Positions 1 through 6,183 of a stretch of 6,547 bases of DNA are shown in pieces. Each line of letters starts with the position of its first letter. The stretch's first letter is position 1. The stretch comes from an uncultured Nitrospina sp. (lineage in GTDB: Bacteria; Nitrospinota; Nitrospinia; Nitrospinales; VA-1): assembly GCA_950072225.1 (NCBI GenBank), contig CATMOP010000114.1, forward strand, positions 1 through 6,547, written 5' to 3'. Under the pieces are notes generated by a model, which worked only from the letters and a program-made list of their open reading frames with translations, did no database searches and was not told the origin of the DNA. The position numbers and the translations under genes were made by a program.

Positions 1-14
1 GAACAAGGGTTCTT

Positions 15-83
15 CTCGGCTTAACAAACTATATTTGCCCTTGCCAGGCATGAAGGCAGACAACAATAACTCGTTAAGCCGAG
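15..83. repeat. 11-bp inverted repeat, attC-like
   Basis: The arms CTCGGCTTAAC (15-25) and GTTAAGCCGAG (73-83) are perfect reverse complements separated by 47 nt. The inner seven bases are GCTTAAC and GTTAAGC, which fit the integron attC core patterns RYYYAAC and GTTRRRY in the correct order, 61 nt apart end to end, within the usual attC size range. Between them, after a 5-nt unpaired spacer on each side, there is only imperfect pairing (for example TGCC at 36-39 with GGCA at 55-58). No integrase gene or second site is visible, so the attC reading is an inference. A plain protein-binding dyad or a structured RNA is equally possible. A smaller 7-bp hairpin (67-73 with 80-86) overlaps the right arm. 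Confidence 0.55.
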
Positions 84-124
84 TTAACCCGTTTCTAGCA
101 AAATAAAGCTATTGCACTTTGAGT

Positions 125-139
125 CCAGCGTCACGCTGG
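125..139 (-). terminator. possible weak terminator hairpin after M23 gene
   Basis: A perfect 6-bp stem (CCAGCG with CGCTGG) closes a 3-nt loop, 4 nt beyond the stop codon of the M23 peptidase gene on the minus strand. Five of six pairs are G-C. No T-run follows on the minus strand, so this is not a textbook intrinsic terminator. It may instead protect the 3' end of the mRNA. Confidence 0.3.
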
Positions 140-143
140 GTGG

Positions 144-1241
144 TCAGCTTTCCTTTATCACAGAGCTATAGAGCTTAACAGTTTTTTGGAAGGACTGGTA
201 ATACTGGCGAGGAATTTTTCGGGTATAACTTTTATGATGCTTGAAGGTAAAGGGATTATAGATTATTTTTTTATTTTTCCGTTTCTGGATCTCATAGTGC
301 AAATGGGGGGCAAACGTTCTTCCGGTGTTCCCCGATTCAGCAATCTGCTGGCCTACCCGGATGGTCTGGCCCCGTTTGACTTTGACACGGCTCAAATGGA
401 GGTAGAGGGTTTTGATCCCCAGTTTCGGGTGATCAATTTCGATACAATAACCGTTTGCCCGCATATTCCAGTTGGTGCGAGTGACCTTACCAGAAAATCC
501 CGAATAAATGGGAGTCCCCACCTCAGTTTTAAAGTCCGTCCCGGAATGCCCCCCTATTCCCTTACGAAAATCTCCAGGGAGGGAAGTGATTTCAATATAA
601 TGCCGAATAGGACTTTGCGCTTCGACAATCCGCTGGGCAATCTCTTTTCCTTCTCTATCAAAATATCCGCCATTTTTCGGGTCGAACTCATCAAAATAAA
701 ATGCTTCAAACGTTTTGCCAAATAATTTGCTTTTATAGGAAAGTTTGAGAATTTTAAACTGCTCGGGACCTTCCAATTGTTGGTACACCACTTCCAGGTA
801 ATCACCGTTTCTCATACCCTTTTTAATATCCATGAACCATACCATAAGACGCCCCAGATGCGCGGAAAGCGCGGCACAACCTTTTTCACGGGTTATTATC
901 CTGCACACGGTGTAGTTCAAGGAATTGCGGATTTTAAAACTTAGGGAATGGATGGTTTTGCCTTCTACCGTTCCCGCGGATGAAACCGTAAATGCCGCAG
1001 GCGTGATAACAGCCGTCTTGACAGTTAGAGGAACTTCTTTTTTATATACCTCGGGCTGGAGTGGTTCGACAGAGTCCTGCGATATAGACGCGACAACTAC
1101 ATCCGTTTTTTGATCAAAATAGAGGAGATAAACATTCAATCCCACCGAAATGATGAAGAGGATGACAAATCCGAATCGAAAAGGAAATTTATTTTTCTTT
1201 TGGATGTGCTGGTTATGAAGCGAGGAGGTGGGGAAGTCCAT
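144..1241 (-). CDS. membrane-anchored M23 (LytM/MepM-type) metallopeptidase
   Basis: Probable zinc-dependent peptidoglycan endopeptidase of family M23, acting in the periplasm on peptide cross-links. The 365-residue protein has a short basic cytoplasmic N-terminus, one membrane segment at about 24-42 with no cleavage site seen, and a linker. A middle domain at about 95-205 resembles the region before the peptidase in MepM/Csd3-like proteins (a GDYLEV element, then a YFDREGKE element). The catalytic domain spans about 228-332. Its zinc and catalytic residues are intact: H232 and D236 (GHSGTDF), H282 (LYLHLS), H313 and H315 (APHLHYEI), so it should be active rather than an EnvC-type activator. 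The ATG at 1241 follows an AAGGAA ribosome site. It is divergent from the SPL-like gene across 134 bp, in which I found no convincing promoter. No LysM domain is visible. The family call is firm; the exact substrate is not. Confidence 0.92.
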   Translation of the reverse strand: MDFPTSSLHNQHIQKKNKFPFRFGFVILFIISVGLNVYLLYFDQKTDVVVASISQDSVEPLQPEVYKKEVPLTVKTAVITPAAFTVSSAGTVEGKTIHSLSFKIRNSLNYTVCRIITREKGCAALSAHLGRLMVWFMDIKKGMRNGDYLEVVYQQLEGPEQFKILKLSYKSKLFGKTFEAFYFDEFDPKNGGYFDREGKEIAQRIVEAQSPIRHYIEITSLPGDFRKGIGGHSGTDFKTEVGTPIYSGFSGKVTRTNWNMRANGYCIEIDHPKLGIKTLYLHLSRVKVKRGQTIRVGQQIAESGNTGRTFAPHLHYEIQKRKNKKIIYNPFTFKHHKSYTRKIPRQYYQSFQKTVKLYSSVIKES

Positions 1242-1375
1242 TTTCTTTCCTTCAGTTAAATGATACAGTGGCTATTCAAAACAAGAAGGGGTTCATAAAA
1301 AAGGCCTCCATAAAGAAATTATGAAAGCAGAAAAAACCGGGGCACCCTCTAAAATCCCCTCCATTGTATAAAATA

Positions 1376-2503
1376 ATGTCAAATAATACAACAAGTCCTA
1401 GCCCCATCCTCACAGACTACCAACCTGGAATTCTTTTCCTGGAAGAAGGCATTAAGGAGTACTCCCTGGCGCAGGAGGTCATATCCAGACTTCCCGAAGT
1501 TCCCCAGCAGGAGTTTCGGGATATTTCCACGCTCACGGAACAGATGAGGTCCTCACAATACGATGTGTTTGGAGAAGGGAAAAAACGTTTGGCGTTATGC
1601 CGTTTTAAAGGTTCCTTCCTGAAGAAGTGTCCGGGTGTCAGCCCGGGTATGGTGTGTTGCAATTATTATGTTGTGAACTTGTCGAAAAACTGCATCTATG
1701 ATTGCTCTTATTGTTTCCTGCAGGATTTTTTAGGGAACAACCCCATGCAGGTGGCCTATGTTAATGTTGAAGACCTGCTTGGCGAGTTGGAAGAAGTGTT
1801 CACACAATATCCGGATCGCAAATTTCGGGTCGGGACAGGGGAATTGACAGACAGCCTGGCTCTGGATGCCATCGTCCCCTACACAGCCTACCTGCTTCCC
1901 TTTTTCAACCAACAGTCGAACGCCGTGCTGGAGTTAAAAACCAAGTCGGACCAGATTGCGAACCTGCTGGACCATTCCGATCCTACAAATATAATTGTAT
2001 CCTGGTCGCTAAATCCACAAACCGTCATTGACCGGGAAGAAAAAGGAACGCCGGGTTTAGTCCAACGGCTTGAATCTGCCAAGGCATGCCTGGACAAGGG
2101 CTATCGGATCGGATTTCATTTTGATCCGATCATTTTGATACCGGGGTGGGAGGATGCCTACCAGCAGTTGGTAAACATTTTGTGCGATACCATACCCATT
2201 GCTAAAGTGGAGTGGGTGAGCCTGGGAAGCTTTCGATACCGCCCCACCCTGAAAACCATCATCAAAAACCGCCATCCTGAGACCCGTTTGTTCACCAGCG
2301 AACACCTGCCCAGCAAGGATGGTAAATTCCGCTACCTTCGTCCCTTGCGAAACCATGCCTATGAAACCATTCGCGGTTATCTTAAGTCCCGCTCGGAAAA
2401 ATTAAGCATTTATCTTTGTATGGAAACCCGGGAAATCTGGGAAGACGTGACAGGAAAAACGCCAAGGAGCGATAAAAAACTGGATCAGTTTTTTGATCTT
2501 TGA
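1376..2503 (+). CDS. SPL-family radical SAM protein
   Basis: A radical SAM enzyme of the spore photoproduct lyase family; its reaction is unknown. Numbered from the ATG at 1376 (375 residues), C106, C110 and C113 form the CxxxCxxC motif that binds the 4Fe-4S cluster for reductive cleavage of SAM. The conserved FRVGTGELTDSLALD segment follows at about 150-164, and the rest fits one TIM-barrel domain. The residues used for hydrogen transfer in Bacillus SPL are not evident: there is no Cys between 114 and 237, and the position after the last cluster Cys is Phe114 rather than Tyr. Spore-specific thymine dimer repair is therefore doubtful, and nothing else here suggests sporulation. An in-frame TTG at 1364 would add four residues; ATG was preferred. 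Neither start has a clear Shine-Dalgarno sequence. The gene converges on dnaN. Confidence 0.88.
   Translation: MSNNTTSPSPILTDYQPGILFLEEGIKEYSLAQEVISRLPEVPQQEFRDISTLTEQMRSSQYDVFGEGKKRLALCRFKGSFLKKCPGVSPGMVCCNYYVVNLSKNCIYDCSYCFLQDFLGNNPMQVAYVNVEDLLGELEEVFTQYPDRKFRVGTGELTDSLALDAIVPYTAYLLPFFNQQSNAVLELKTKSDQIANLLDHSDPTNIIVSWSLNPQTVIDREEKGTPGLVQRLESAKACLDKGYRIGFHFDPIILIPGWEDAYQQLVNILCDTIPIAKVEWVSLGSFRYRPTLKTIIKNRHPETRLFTSEHLPSKDGKFRYLRPLRNHAYETIRGYLKSRSEKLSIYLCMETREIWEDVTGKTPRSDKKLDQFFDL
2474..2494. terminator. bidirectional terminator-like hairpin between converging genes
   Basis: A perfect 9-bp inverted repeat (AAAAAACTG, loop GAT, CAGTTTTTT) gives an A-run, stem and T-run arrangement readable on both strands. 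It sits inside the last codons of the SPL-like gene, 7 nt before its stop codon, and begins 18 nt after the dnaN stop on the minus strand. It could end both transcripts. The stem is short and only 3 of 9 pairs are G-C, so efficiency is uncertain. Confidence 0.42.
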
Positions 2504-2512
2504 TCGAAAACT

Positions 2513-3619
2513 CTAAAGACGCATAGGCATGACGATGGTCTTATACTGGTCGTCATCCGCTACCGTAAACAGGCAGGAGTGGTTTTGATCCTTTAGATTG
2601 AGAGTCACCAAATCCCCTTCAATAACATTCAGGATATCCAGGACATATTTTGCGTTAAGTCCGATCGAGACTTCCTCTCCCTCATACTCAAGGGACATTT
2701 CCTCAACAGCTGCTCCCAAATCCGTATTATCTGAAACCAGAGTCAGGTTGCCTTTGCGGATTTCAAACCGGACCATTTTCGATTTTTCATCCGCCAGCAG
2801 AGCCACACGCTTTAGGGCATGGGTCAGGTCATTCTTGTTGGCTTTGGCCTTCAGGTTATTGTCCGCTGGAATCACCTGCCGGTAATTGGGAAATTTTCCG
2901 TCTATTTTGCGGGACACAATCACCTGGTTAGCACAAATGAAAGCCAGGTGGTTTTCCTGAGAAGAGAACCCGAATGTTGCGTCTTCATCCTCCGTTAATT
3001 TCAGCAACTCAGACAACGCTTTCTTAGGTAAAAGGAAACTTAAGGATTCCCCTTTTGCCACATTTGACTTGACTGGTCGGGTAATCATCGCTAACCGGTG
3101 TCCATCAGTCCCCACCAGGTTTACGCTGTCCCCTTCCGACTCCAGCAACAAACCATTCAACGCCTGCCGGGTCTCATCGGGAGAAACCGAGAAAAAGGTT
3201 TTACGAATCATTTCCTTCAAAATTTTGCCATCAAATTCCAACAGCGGTTTGTCACTGTATTCCGGCATAGGCGGAAAATCCTCCGGGGGAAGCCCCGGCA
3301 AACGGAATTTCGATTTTCCACACTTTAAAGTGATCCAGTTATTTTCTTCTTTTTTAAGATGGATTTCTTCATCAGGGAGTTCCCGGACAATATCAAAAAG
3401 TTTTCTGGCATTGAGCGTCACGGCCCCGGGTGCGATCACATTCGCCGCATAATGGCCCAAAGTACCGATTTCCAAATTGGTGGCTCGAATACTGATGGTG
3501 TCTTTCTCAGCGGACAGATGCAGGTGGGAAAGAACGGGCATCGCTCCTTTTGGTTCAACGATTCCCTGAACTTTGTGCACACCGTTCAGAAGAACATCCC
3601 GGCTTATTCTGACTTCCAT
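2513..3619 (-). CDS. dnaN: DNA polymerase III sliding clamp, beta subunit
   Basis: The replication processivity clamp: a homodimeric ring around DNA that tethers polymerase III and repair proteins. At 368 residues it is full length, with the usual three repeated clamp domains (about 1-125, 128-246 and 247-368). Recognisable family segments are KVQGIVEPKGAMPVLSHLHL near the N-terminus, LVGTDGHRLA at 168-177, the GKFPNYRQVIP turn at 241-251 and the C-terminal MPMRL, which forms part of the peptide-binding pocket. The ATG at 3619 is preceded by a strong AAAGGAG (3624-3630) at 4-nt spacing, and a sigma-70 promoter lies just upstream. The stop codon is TAG, which matters for judging the amber codon in the kinase. 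Unusually, dnaA, recF and gyrB are not neighbours: it stands as a single-gene unit with a divergent sensor gene upstream and a converging gene downstream. Confidence 0.97.
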   Translation of the reverse strand: MEVRISRDVLLNGVHKVQGIVEPKGAMPVLSHLHLSAEKDTISIRATNLEIGTLGHYAANVIAPGAVTLNARKLFDIVRELPDEEIHLKKEENNWITLKCGKSKFRLPGLPPEDFPPMPEYSDKPLLEFDGKILKEMIRKTFFSVSPDETRQALNGLLLESEGDSVNLVGTDGHRLAMITRPVKSNVAKGESLSFLLPKKALSELLKLTEDEDATFGFSSQENHLAFICANQVIVSRKIDGKFPNYRQVIPADNNLKAKANKNDLTHALKRVALLADEKSKMVRFEIRKGNLTLVSDNTDLGAAVEEMSLEYEGEEVSIGLNAKYVLDILNVIEGDLVTLNLKDQNHSCLFTVADDDQYKTIVMPMRL

Positions 3620-3663
3620 GGAACTCCTTTAAGGTAAGTAATAGCCCGTTTTCAGGCTTGAGG

Positions 3664-3693
3664 ATTATTAGCACAATTGCAAAAACCTGTCAA
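3664..3693 (-). promoter_or_regulatory. sigma-70-type promoter for dnaN
   Basis: On the minus strand a consensus -35 TTGACA (3688-3693) is followed after 18 nt by AATAAT (3664-3669), five of six matches to TATAAT. Transcription would start near 3657, leaving a leader of about 38 nt before the dnaN ATG. Confidence 0.62.
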
Positions 3694-3773
3694 AGAGAAA
3701 TGAATAATTCAGCAAACCACATCCCTCTTTGGGAAAATCACCTTTATAACCAATCATATAAAAGTTGTTTTAG

Positions 3774-3825
3774 CGCCGCGGTAAACACCGCAAAAGTTTG
3801 CCAAAAGCCAGAATGAATTGCGGCG
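3774..3825. repeat. GC-rich hairpin cluster
   Basis: A tight hairpin (GCGGT 3778-3782, loop AAAC, ACCGC 3787-3791) is flanked by two competing longer pairings with the same right-hand block: CGCCGC (3774-3779) with GCGGCG (3820-3825), and CCGCAA (3788-3793) with TTGCGG (3818-3823). It lies between the two divergent promoters, outside both expected transcripts. Function is unknown; no T-run follows on either strand, so it is not an obvious terminator. Confidence 0.35.
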
Positions 3826-3892
3826 TTGATTTCTCCCTGAATCAAAATTCCGACCCGGGTATCCTCCCCTTGAGCATCTTTGCGACCCACTA

Positions 3893-3936
3893 TAAAACAC
3901 AAAAAATGTTGTAAAAACAAGGTTTTTGTGGTTTTA
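3893..3936. promoter_or_regulatory. 44-bp near-palindromic dyad, candidate activator site
   Basis: Around a single axis between 3914 and 3915, three sets of arms are symmetric: TAAAAC (3893-3898) with GTTTTA (3931-3936), AAAAA (3902-3906) with TTTTT (3923-3927), and TTGT (3909-3912) with ACAA (3917-3920). Thirty of 44 positions pair. The dyad centre is about 137 bp upstream of the start predicted from the sigma-54 element, where enhancer-binding activators usually bind. A one-base shifted register gives CACAAAAA (3898-3905) with TTTTTGTG (3923-3930). The bound protein is unknown, and some of the symmetry comes from low-complexity A and T runs. Confidence 0.45.
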
Positions 3937-3981
3937 GGTCATCACCATAAGACAAAAGGTTTAAACCAGCCCCATAACACT

Positions 3982-4010
3982 TTGAATTATTGATTTCTAG
4001 ATAATATAAT
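3982..4010 (+). promoter_or_regulatory. sigma-70-type promoter upstream of FIST gene
   Basis: A -35 TTGAAT (3982-3987, four of six) and a perfect -10 TATAAT (4005-4010) are separated by exactly 17 nt. The start would be near 4017, giving a leader of about 180 nt that includes the sigma-54-like element and the inverted repeat at 4062-4100. AT-rich DNA produces such matches by chance, so confidence is moderate. Confidence 0.5.
3983..3995 (-). promoter_or_regulatory. IHF-like site
   Basis: The minus strand reads AATCAATAATTCA, matching eight of the nine defined positions of the IHF consensus WATCAANNNNTTR. It is centred about 63 bp upstream of the start predicted from the sigma-54 element, between that element and the 44-bp dyad, where DNA bending is normally needed. 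It overlaps the sigma-70-like -35. Such matches are common in AT-rich DNA, so it counts mainly through its position. Confidence 0.25.
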
Positions 4011-4024
4011 TTTCATGATTCGGC

Positions 4025-4041
4025 TTGGCACTTATATTGCT
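4025..4041 (+). promoter_or_regulatory. sigma-54-type -24/-12 promoter of FIST-kinase unit
   Basis: TTGGCAC (4025-4031), five bases, then TTGCT (4037-4041) reproduces the sigma-54 consensus YTGGCACG-N4-TTGCW at every defined position except the G after TGGCAC. The invariant GG and GC doublets are correctly spaced. Transcription would start near 4052, 146 nt before the FIST ATG. Sigma-54 promoters need an ATP-driven activator bound upstream, and a dyad and an IHF-like site are placed accordingly. No such activator gene is in the window. Confidence 0.55.
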
Positions 4042-4061
4042 CCAATTTAAATAAACCATGA

Positions 4062-4100
4062 GGAATACCATTATCCCTTGCTCTGGGGTATTCCGGATAA
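4062..4100 (+). repeat. leader inverted repeat with competing pairing
   Basis: GGAATACC (4062-4069) and GGTATTCC (4087-4094) form a perfect 8-bp stem with a 17-nt loop. TTATCC in that loop (4071-4076) is also complementary to GGATAA (4095-4100) directly after the stem. Both pairings fall in the 5' leader of the FIST transcript from either candidate promoter, starting about 10 nt after the sigma-54-predicted start. The element may be a two-state RNA structure, or simply an operator dyad at the DNA level. No known riboswitch family was recognised. Confidence 0.45.
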
Positions 4101-4197
4101 GACAAATAATATATAAACTTGGCTATTTAAACGCCTGTGAAATTGCTATTTTTTTCAGTATCCCCAGCTAAGCGCATTTATTTTTTCTGAGGTTTTT

Positions 4198-5334
4198 ATG
4201 AAAACCGAACAACGATGCTGGTCCCGAGAAGAGGGTTGGTCTGGAAACACCACATCAGGAAACTTAAAAGATGCCCAACTGGTTTTGCTCTTTGGTCATC
4301 CCTCGAATTTGAAAAATGAAACCCTTTTTAAAGAAATTCGCCAATCTTATCCTAACGCCTATATTCTGAGCGGCTCCACCGCAGGAGAAATTTTAAAAAC
4401 CCGCGTCTATGATGATTCGCTTGTGGCTACGGCAATCTGGTTTGAAAACACAGTCATTAAAACTACACATTTAAAGATTAAAGACCGAAGTGACAGTTTA
4501 TCCATTGGAGAAGAGCTGGTGCGCGTGTTGGATCAGGAAGGGTTATGTCATGTTTTTGTTCTTGCTGATGGATTGAATGTGAATGGATCGGAATTGGTCA
4601 AGGGAATGGTGAAACATTTACCGGAAGGCGTAAAGGTTACCGGGGGCCTGACGGGAGATGGAGGAGATTTTAAGGAGACCTTTACCGGTGCCAACCAGAT
4701 GCCTGAAAGTAAAATGGTAATAGCTTTAGGGTTTTACGGAACCCGCTTAAAAATCCATTGTGGTTCCATCAGTGGATTTGAGCCTTTCGGTCCTGAACGC
4801 AAGGTAACCCGTTCTGAAAGCAATATTCTTTATGAGCTGGACGGGGAACCCGCCTTTGGATTATATAAAAAATATCTTGGGGACCGCCTTCAAGATCTGC
4901 CCACCCAGTGTTTCTATTTTCCCCTCTATTACAAAACCTCGAAAATGGAAAAGGGCATTGTGCGCACAATTTTGGGAGTGGACGAAGAAACCGGGAGCAT
5001 GACCTTTGCGGGCGACCTGGAACAGGGAGGCACCGCGCGTCTCATGAAAACCAATATAGACAACCTTGTCAGCGGGGCCGAAGAAGCCGCCAAAGCATGC
5101 CAGAGCGCGGGAGCTACCTCCCCCGGTGCAGCAATTCTCATGAGTTGTATTGGAAGAAAAATTATCATGAAACAACAAGTGGAAGAGGAAATCGAAGCGG
5201 TTGAAGGAATATTCGGCCCTCAAACCACCTTGACCGGGTTTTATTCCTATGGTGAGATCGCTCCCATTGAAAATTACATGGAGCCTCACCTGCATAATCA
5301 GACCATGTCGATCACCACCTTTCCCGAAATGTAA
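4198..5334 (+). CDS. FIST-domain sensor protein (FIST_N + FIST_C)
   Basis: A cytoplasmic small-ligand sensor of the FIST family, 378 residues with no signal peptide, membrane segment or output domain. FIST_N covers about 25-215, with SGSTAGEI at 58-65 and TGGLTGDGG at 148-156. FIST_C covers about 220-360, with the family's DGEPAFGLYKKYLG block (215-228), SCIGRK (316-321) and the GFYSYGEIAP...LHNQTMS signature (347-371). A GAGG ribosome site 5 nt before the ATG supports this start. The gene is intact and 10 nt upstream of a PAS-GAF histidine kinase. Some FIST proteins so placed (NosP) bind heme and report nitric oxide to a kinase such as NahK; whether this one binds heme or NO cannot be read from the sequence. 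With the kinase disrupted, the sensor may lack its partner. Confidence 0.9.
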   Translation: MKTEQRCWSREEGWSGNTTSGNLKDAQLVLLFGHPSNLKNETLFKEIRQSYPNAYILSGSTAGEILKTRVYDDSLVATAIWFENTVIKTTHLKIKDRSDSLSIGEELVRVLDQEGLCHVFVLADGLNVNGSELVKGMVKHLPEGVKVTGGLTGDGGDFKETFTGANQMPESKMVIALGFYGTRLKIHCGSISGFEPFGPERKVTRSESNILYELDGEPAFGLYKKYLGDRLQDLPTQCFYFPLYYKTSKMEKGIVRTILGVDEETGSMTFAGDLEQGGTARLMKTNIDNLVSGAEEAAKACQSAGATSPGAAILMSCIGRKIIMKQQVEEEIEAVEGIFGPQTTLTGFYSYGEIAPIENYMEPHLHNQTMSITTFPEM

Positions 5335-5748
5335 TTTTTTAATCATGAAACATAAATTGCTCATCCGGCAGATCAAAAGGTACCTGGGCCGACTGGAAAA
5401 TATTCCTCCTCAATGGGAAGACTTCCTCAATGCGGTGAATTGTGCCTACCATACAAACGATGAGGATTATGCCTTACTCGAGCACACCATGGATGTGTCC
5501 GCCGAAGAGATTTATGAAAAAGGTAAGAAGATTGAGTGGCTCTCCCGCCTGCCCGATGAAAGCCCTCATCCCGTTCTGCGTATTTCCAAAGAAGGAGAAC
5601 TGCTTTACTTCAATCAGGCAAGCCTGAAGTTGCTGCAATTATCGAACGCGAATCCCGCAGAGCCACTACCGCTTCATTGGCAAAAACTGGCCCGTGGCGC
5701 GCTTGATCACCACACCAATAGAACGATTGAATTGGAGTTTTCCGGGCG

Positions 5749-5755
5749 TTTTTTT
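5749..5755 (+). other. T7 run at the -1 frameshift point in the kinase
   Basis: The run of seven Ts is where the kinase frame changes. Upstream codons read CGT TTT TTT then CTA, leading to a stop at 5792. Re-reading the last T restores SITFSPVDEHNYVNVYGFDIT, the expected end of a PAS domain. The run equals the slippery heptamer U UUU UUU in the zero frame, but no stable downstream stem was seen. A missing T from mutation or homopolymer miscounting is the simpler explanation. Confidence 0.75.
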
Positions 5756-6180
5756 CTATCACTTTTTCTCCTGTTGACGAACACAACTACGTAAATGTCT
5801 ATGGGTTTGATATTACCGAACGGGAACTGGCGGAAAATTACCTTCTCGACCATAACATTATATTAGGGGACCTCGTTGCGGGAAAACCTTTCCAGGAAGT
5901 CTTGAATAGCTTGTGCGAAAAAATGGAAAAATATAGCGAAGGGCTGTTAAGTTCCATTCTTATTCTGGATAAATCAAAAAAATTTCTTCAACACGGTTCT
6001 GCTCCCAGCCTGCCTGCGGGATATGTTAGAAAAATGAGCCAGGTTGTCCCGAGTCCAAAAGTGGGCTCATGCGGTACGGCCGCTTTCTTAAAACGCACAA
6101 TTGTGGTGGAAAACATTTCCCTTGACCCTCTTTGGGAGGACTATAAGGAGATTGCTCTTGAATATGGCCATAAAGCCTGC

Positions 6181-6183
6181 TAG
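6181..6183 (+). other. in-frame amber codon at conserved GAF Trp
   Basis: In the restored kinase frame, GHKAC is followed by TAG and then SIPIMDFEENVLGTFAVYY. GAF domains of this type normally read RACWSxPI here, so a single G-to-A change of TGG explains the stop. dnaN in the same window ends with TAG, so amber is used as a true stop in this genome. Confidence 0.75.

Larger units (their letters stand above)
3620..4197. other. 578-bp divergent regulatory region, no gene called
   Basis: This spacer separates dnaN (minus) from the FIST gene (plus) and is clearly more AT-rich than the flanking genes. From left to right it holds the dnaN ribosome site and promoter, a GC-rich hairpin cluster (3774-3825), a 44-bp dyad (3893-3936), overlapping sigma-70-like and IHF-like sequences (3982-4010), a sigma-54-type element (4025-4041) and a leader inverted repeat (4062-4100). 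A 10-bp direct repeat ATAAGACAAA occurs at 3947-3956 and 4097-4106. Two short overlapping reading frames (38 and 33 codons) are present but lack ribosome sites. I found no match to the DnaA box TTATNCACA on either strand, so an origin is not supported despite the presence of dnaN. Confidence 0.7.

Noticed and set aside
173..179. Third copy of GCTTAAC, which could pair with 73-79.
   Set aside because: It is inside coding sequence near the M23 C-terminus and is explained by the codons; a 7-base match is weak.
186..725. A 179-codon frame on the plus strand opposite the M23 peptidase.
   Set aside because: The minus strand encodes the catalytic HxxxD and HxH motifs of M23 here; the plus frame shows no family resemblance.
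1364..1375. TTG start four codons upstream of the SPL-like ATG.
   Set aside because: It adds only MYKI, has no better ribosome site, and ATG is the more usual start. It cannot be fully excluded.
2103..2130. 8-bp inverted repeat ATCGGATC/GATCCGAT.
   Set aside because: It lies in conserved coding sequence (GFHFDPI) of the SPL-like gene with no regulatory context.
3700..3914. Two short frames overlapping by ATGA (3700-3816, 38 codons; 3813-3914, 33 codons) in the divergent spacer.
   Set aside because: No ribosome site before either start, no recognisable domain, and the second runs through the 44-bp dyad. Open stretches this short are expected by chance in 578 bp.
4062..4100. H-type pseudoknot formed by both leader pairings at once.
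   Set aside because: No nucleotides are left to cross the 8-bp stem between 4094 and 4095, so simultaneous formation is sterically unlikely.
3620..4197. Replication origin next to dnaN.
   Set aside because: No DnaA-box consensus was found on either strand, and dnaA is absent from the window.
4861..5376. A 171-codon frame on the minus strand opposite the FIST gene.
   Set aside because: It is antisense to a well-conserved FIST_C domain, has no ribosome site or domain, and its composition is that of a shadow frame.
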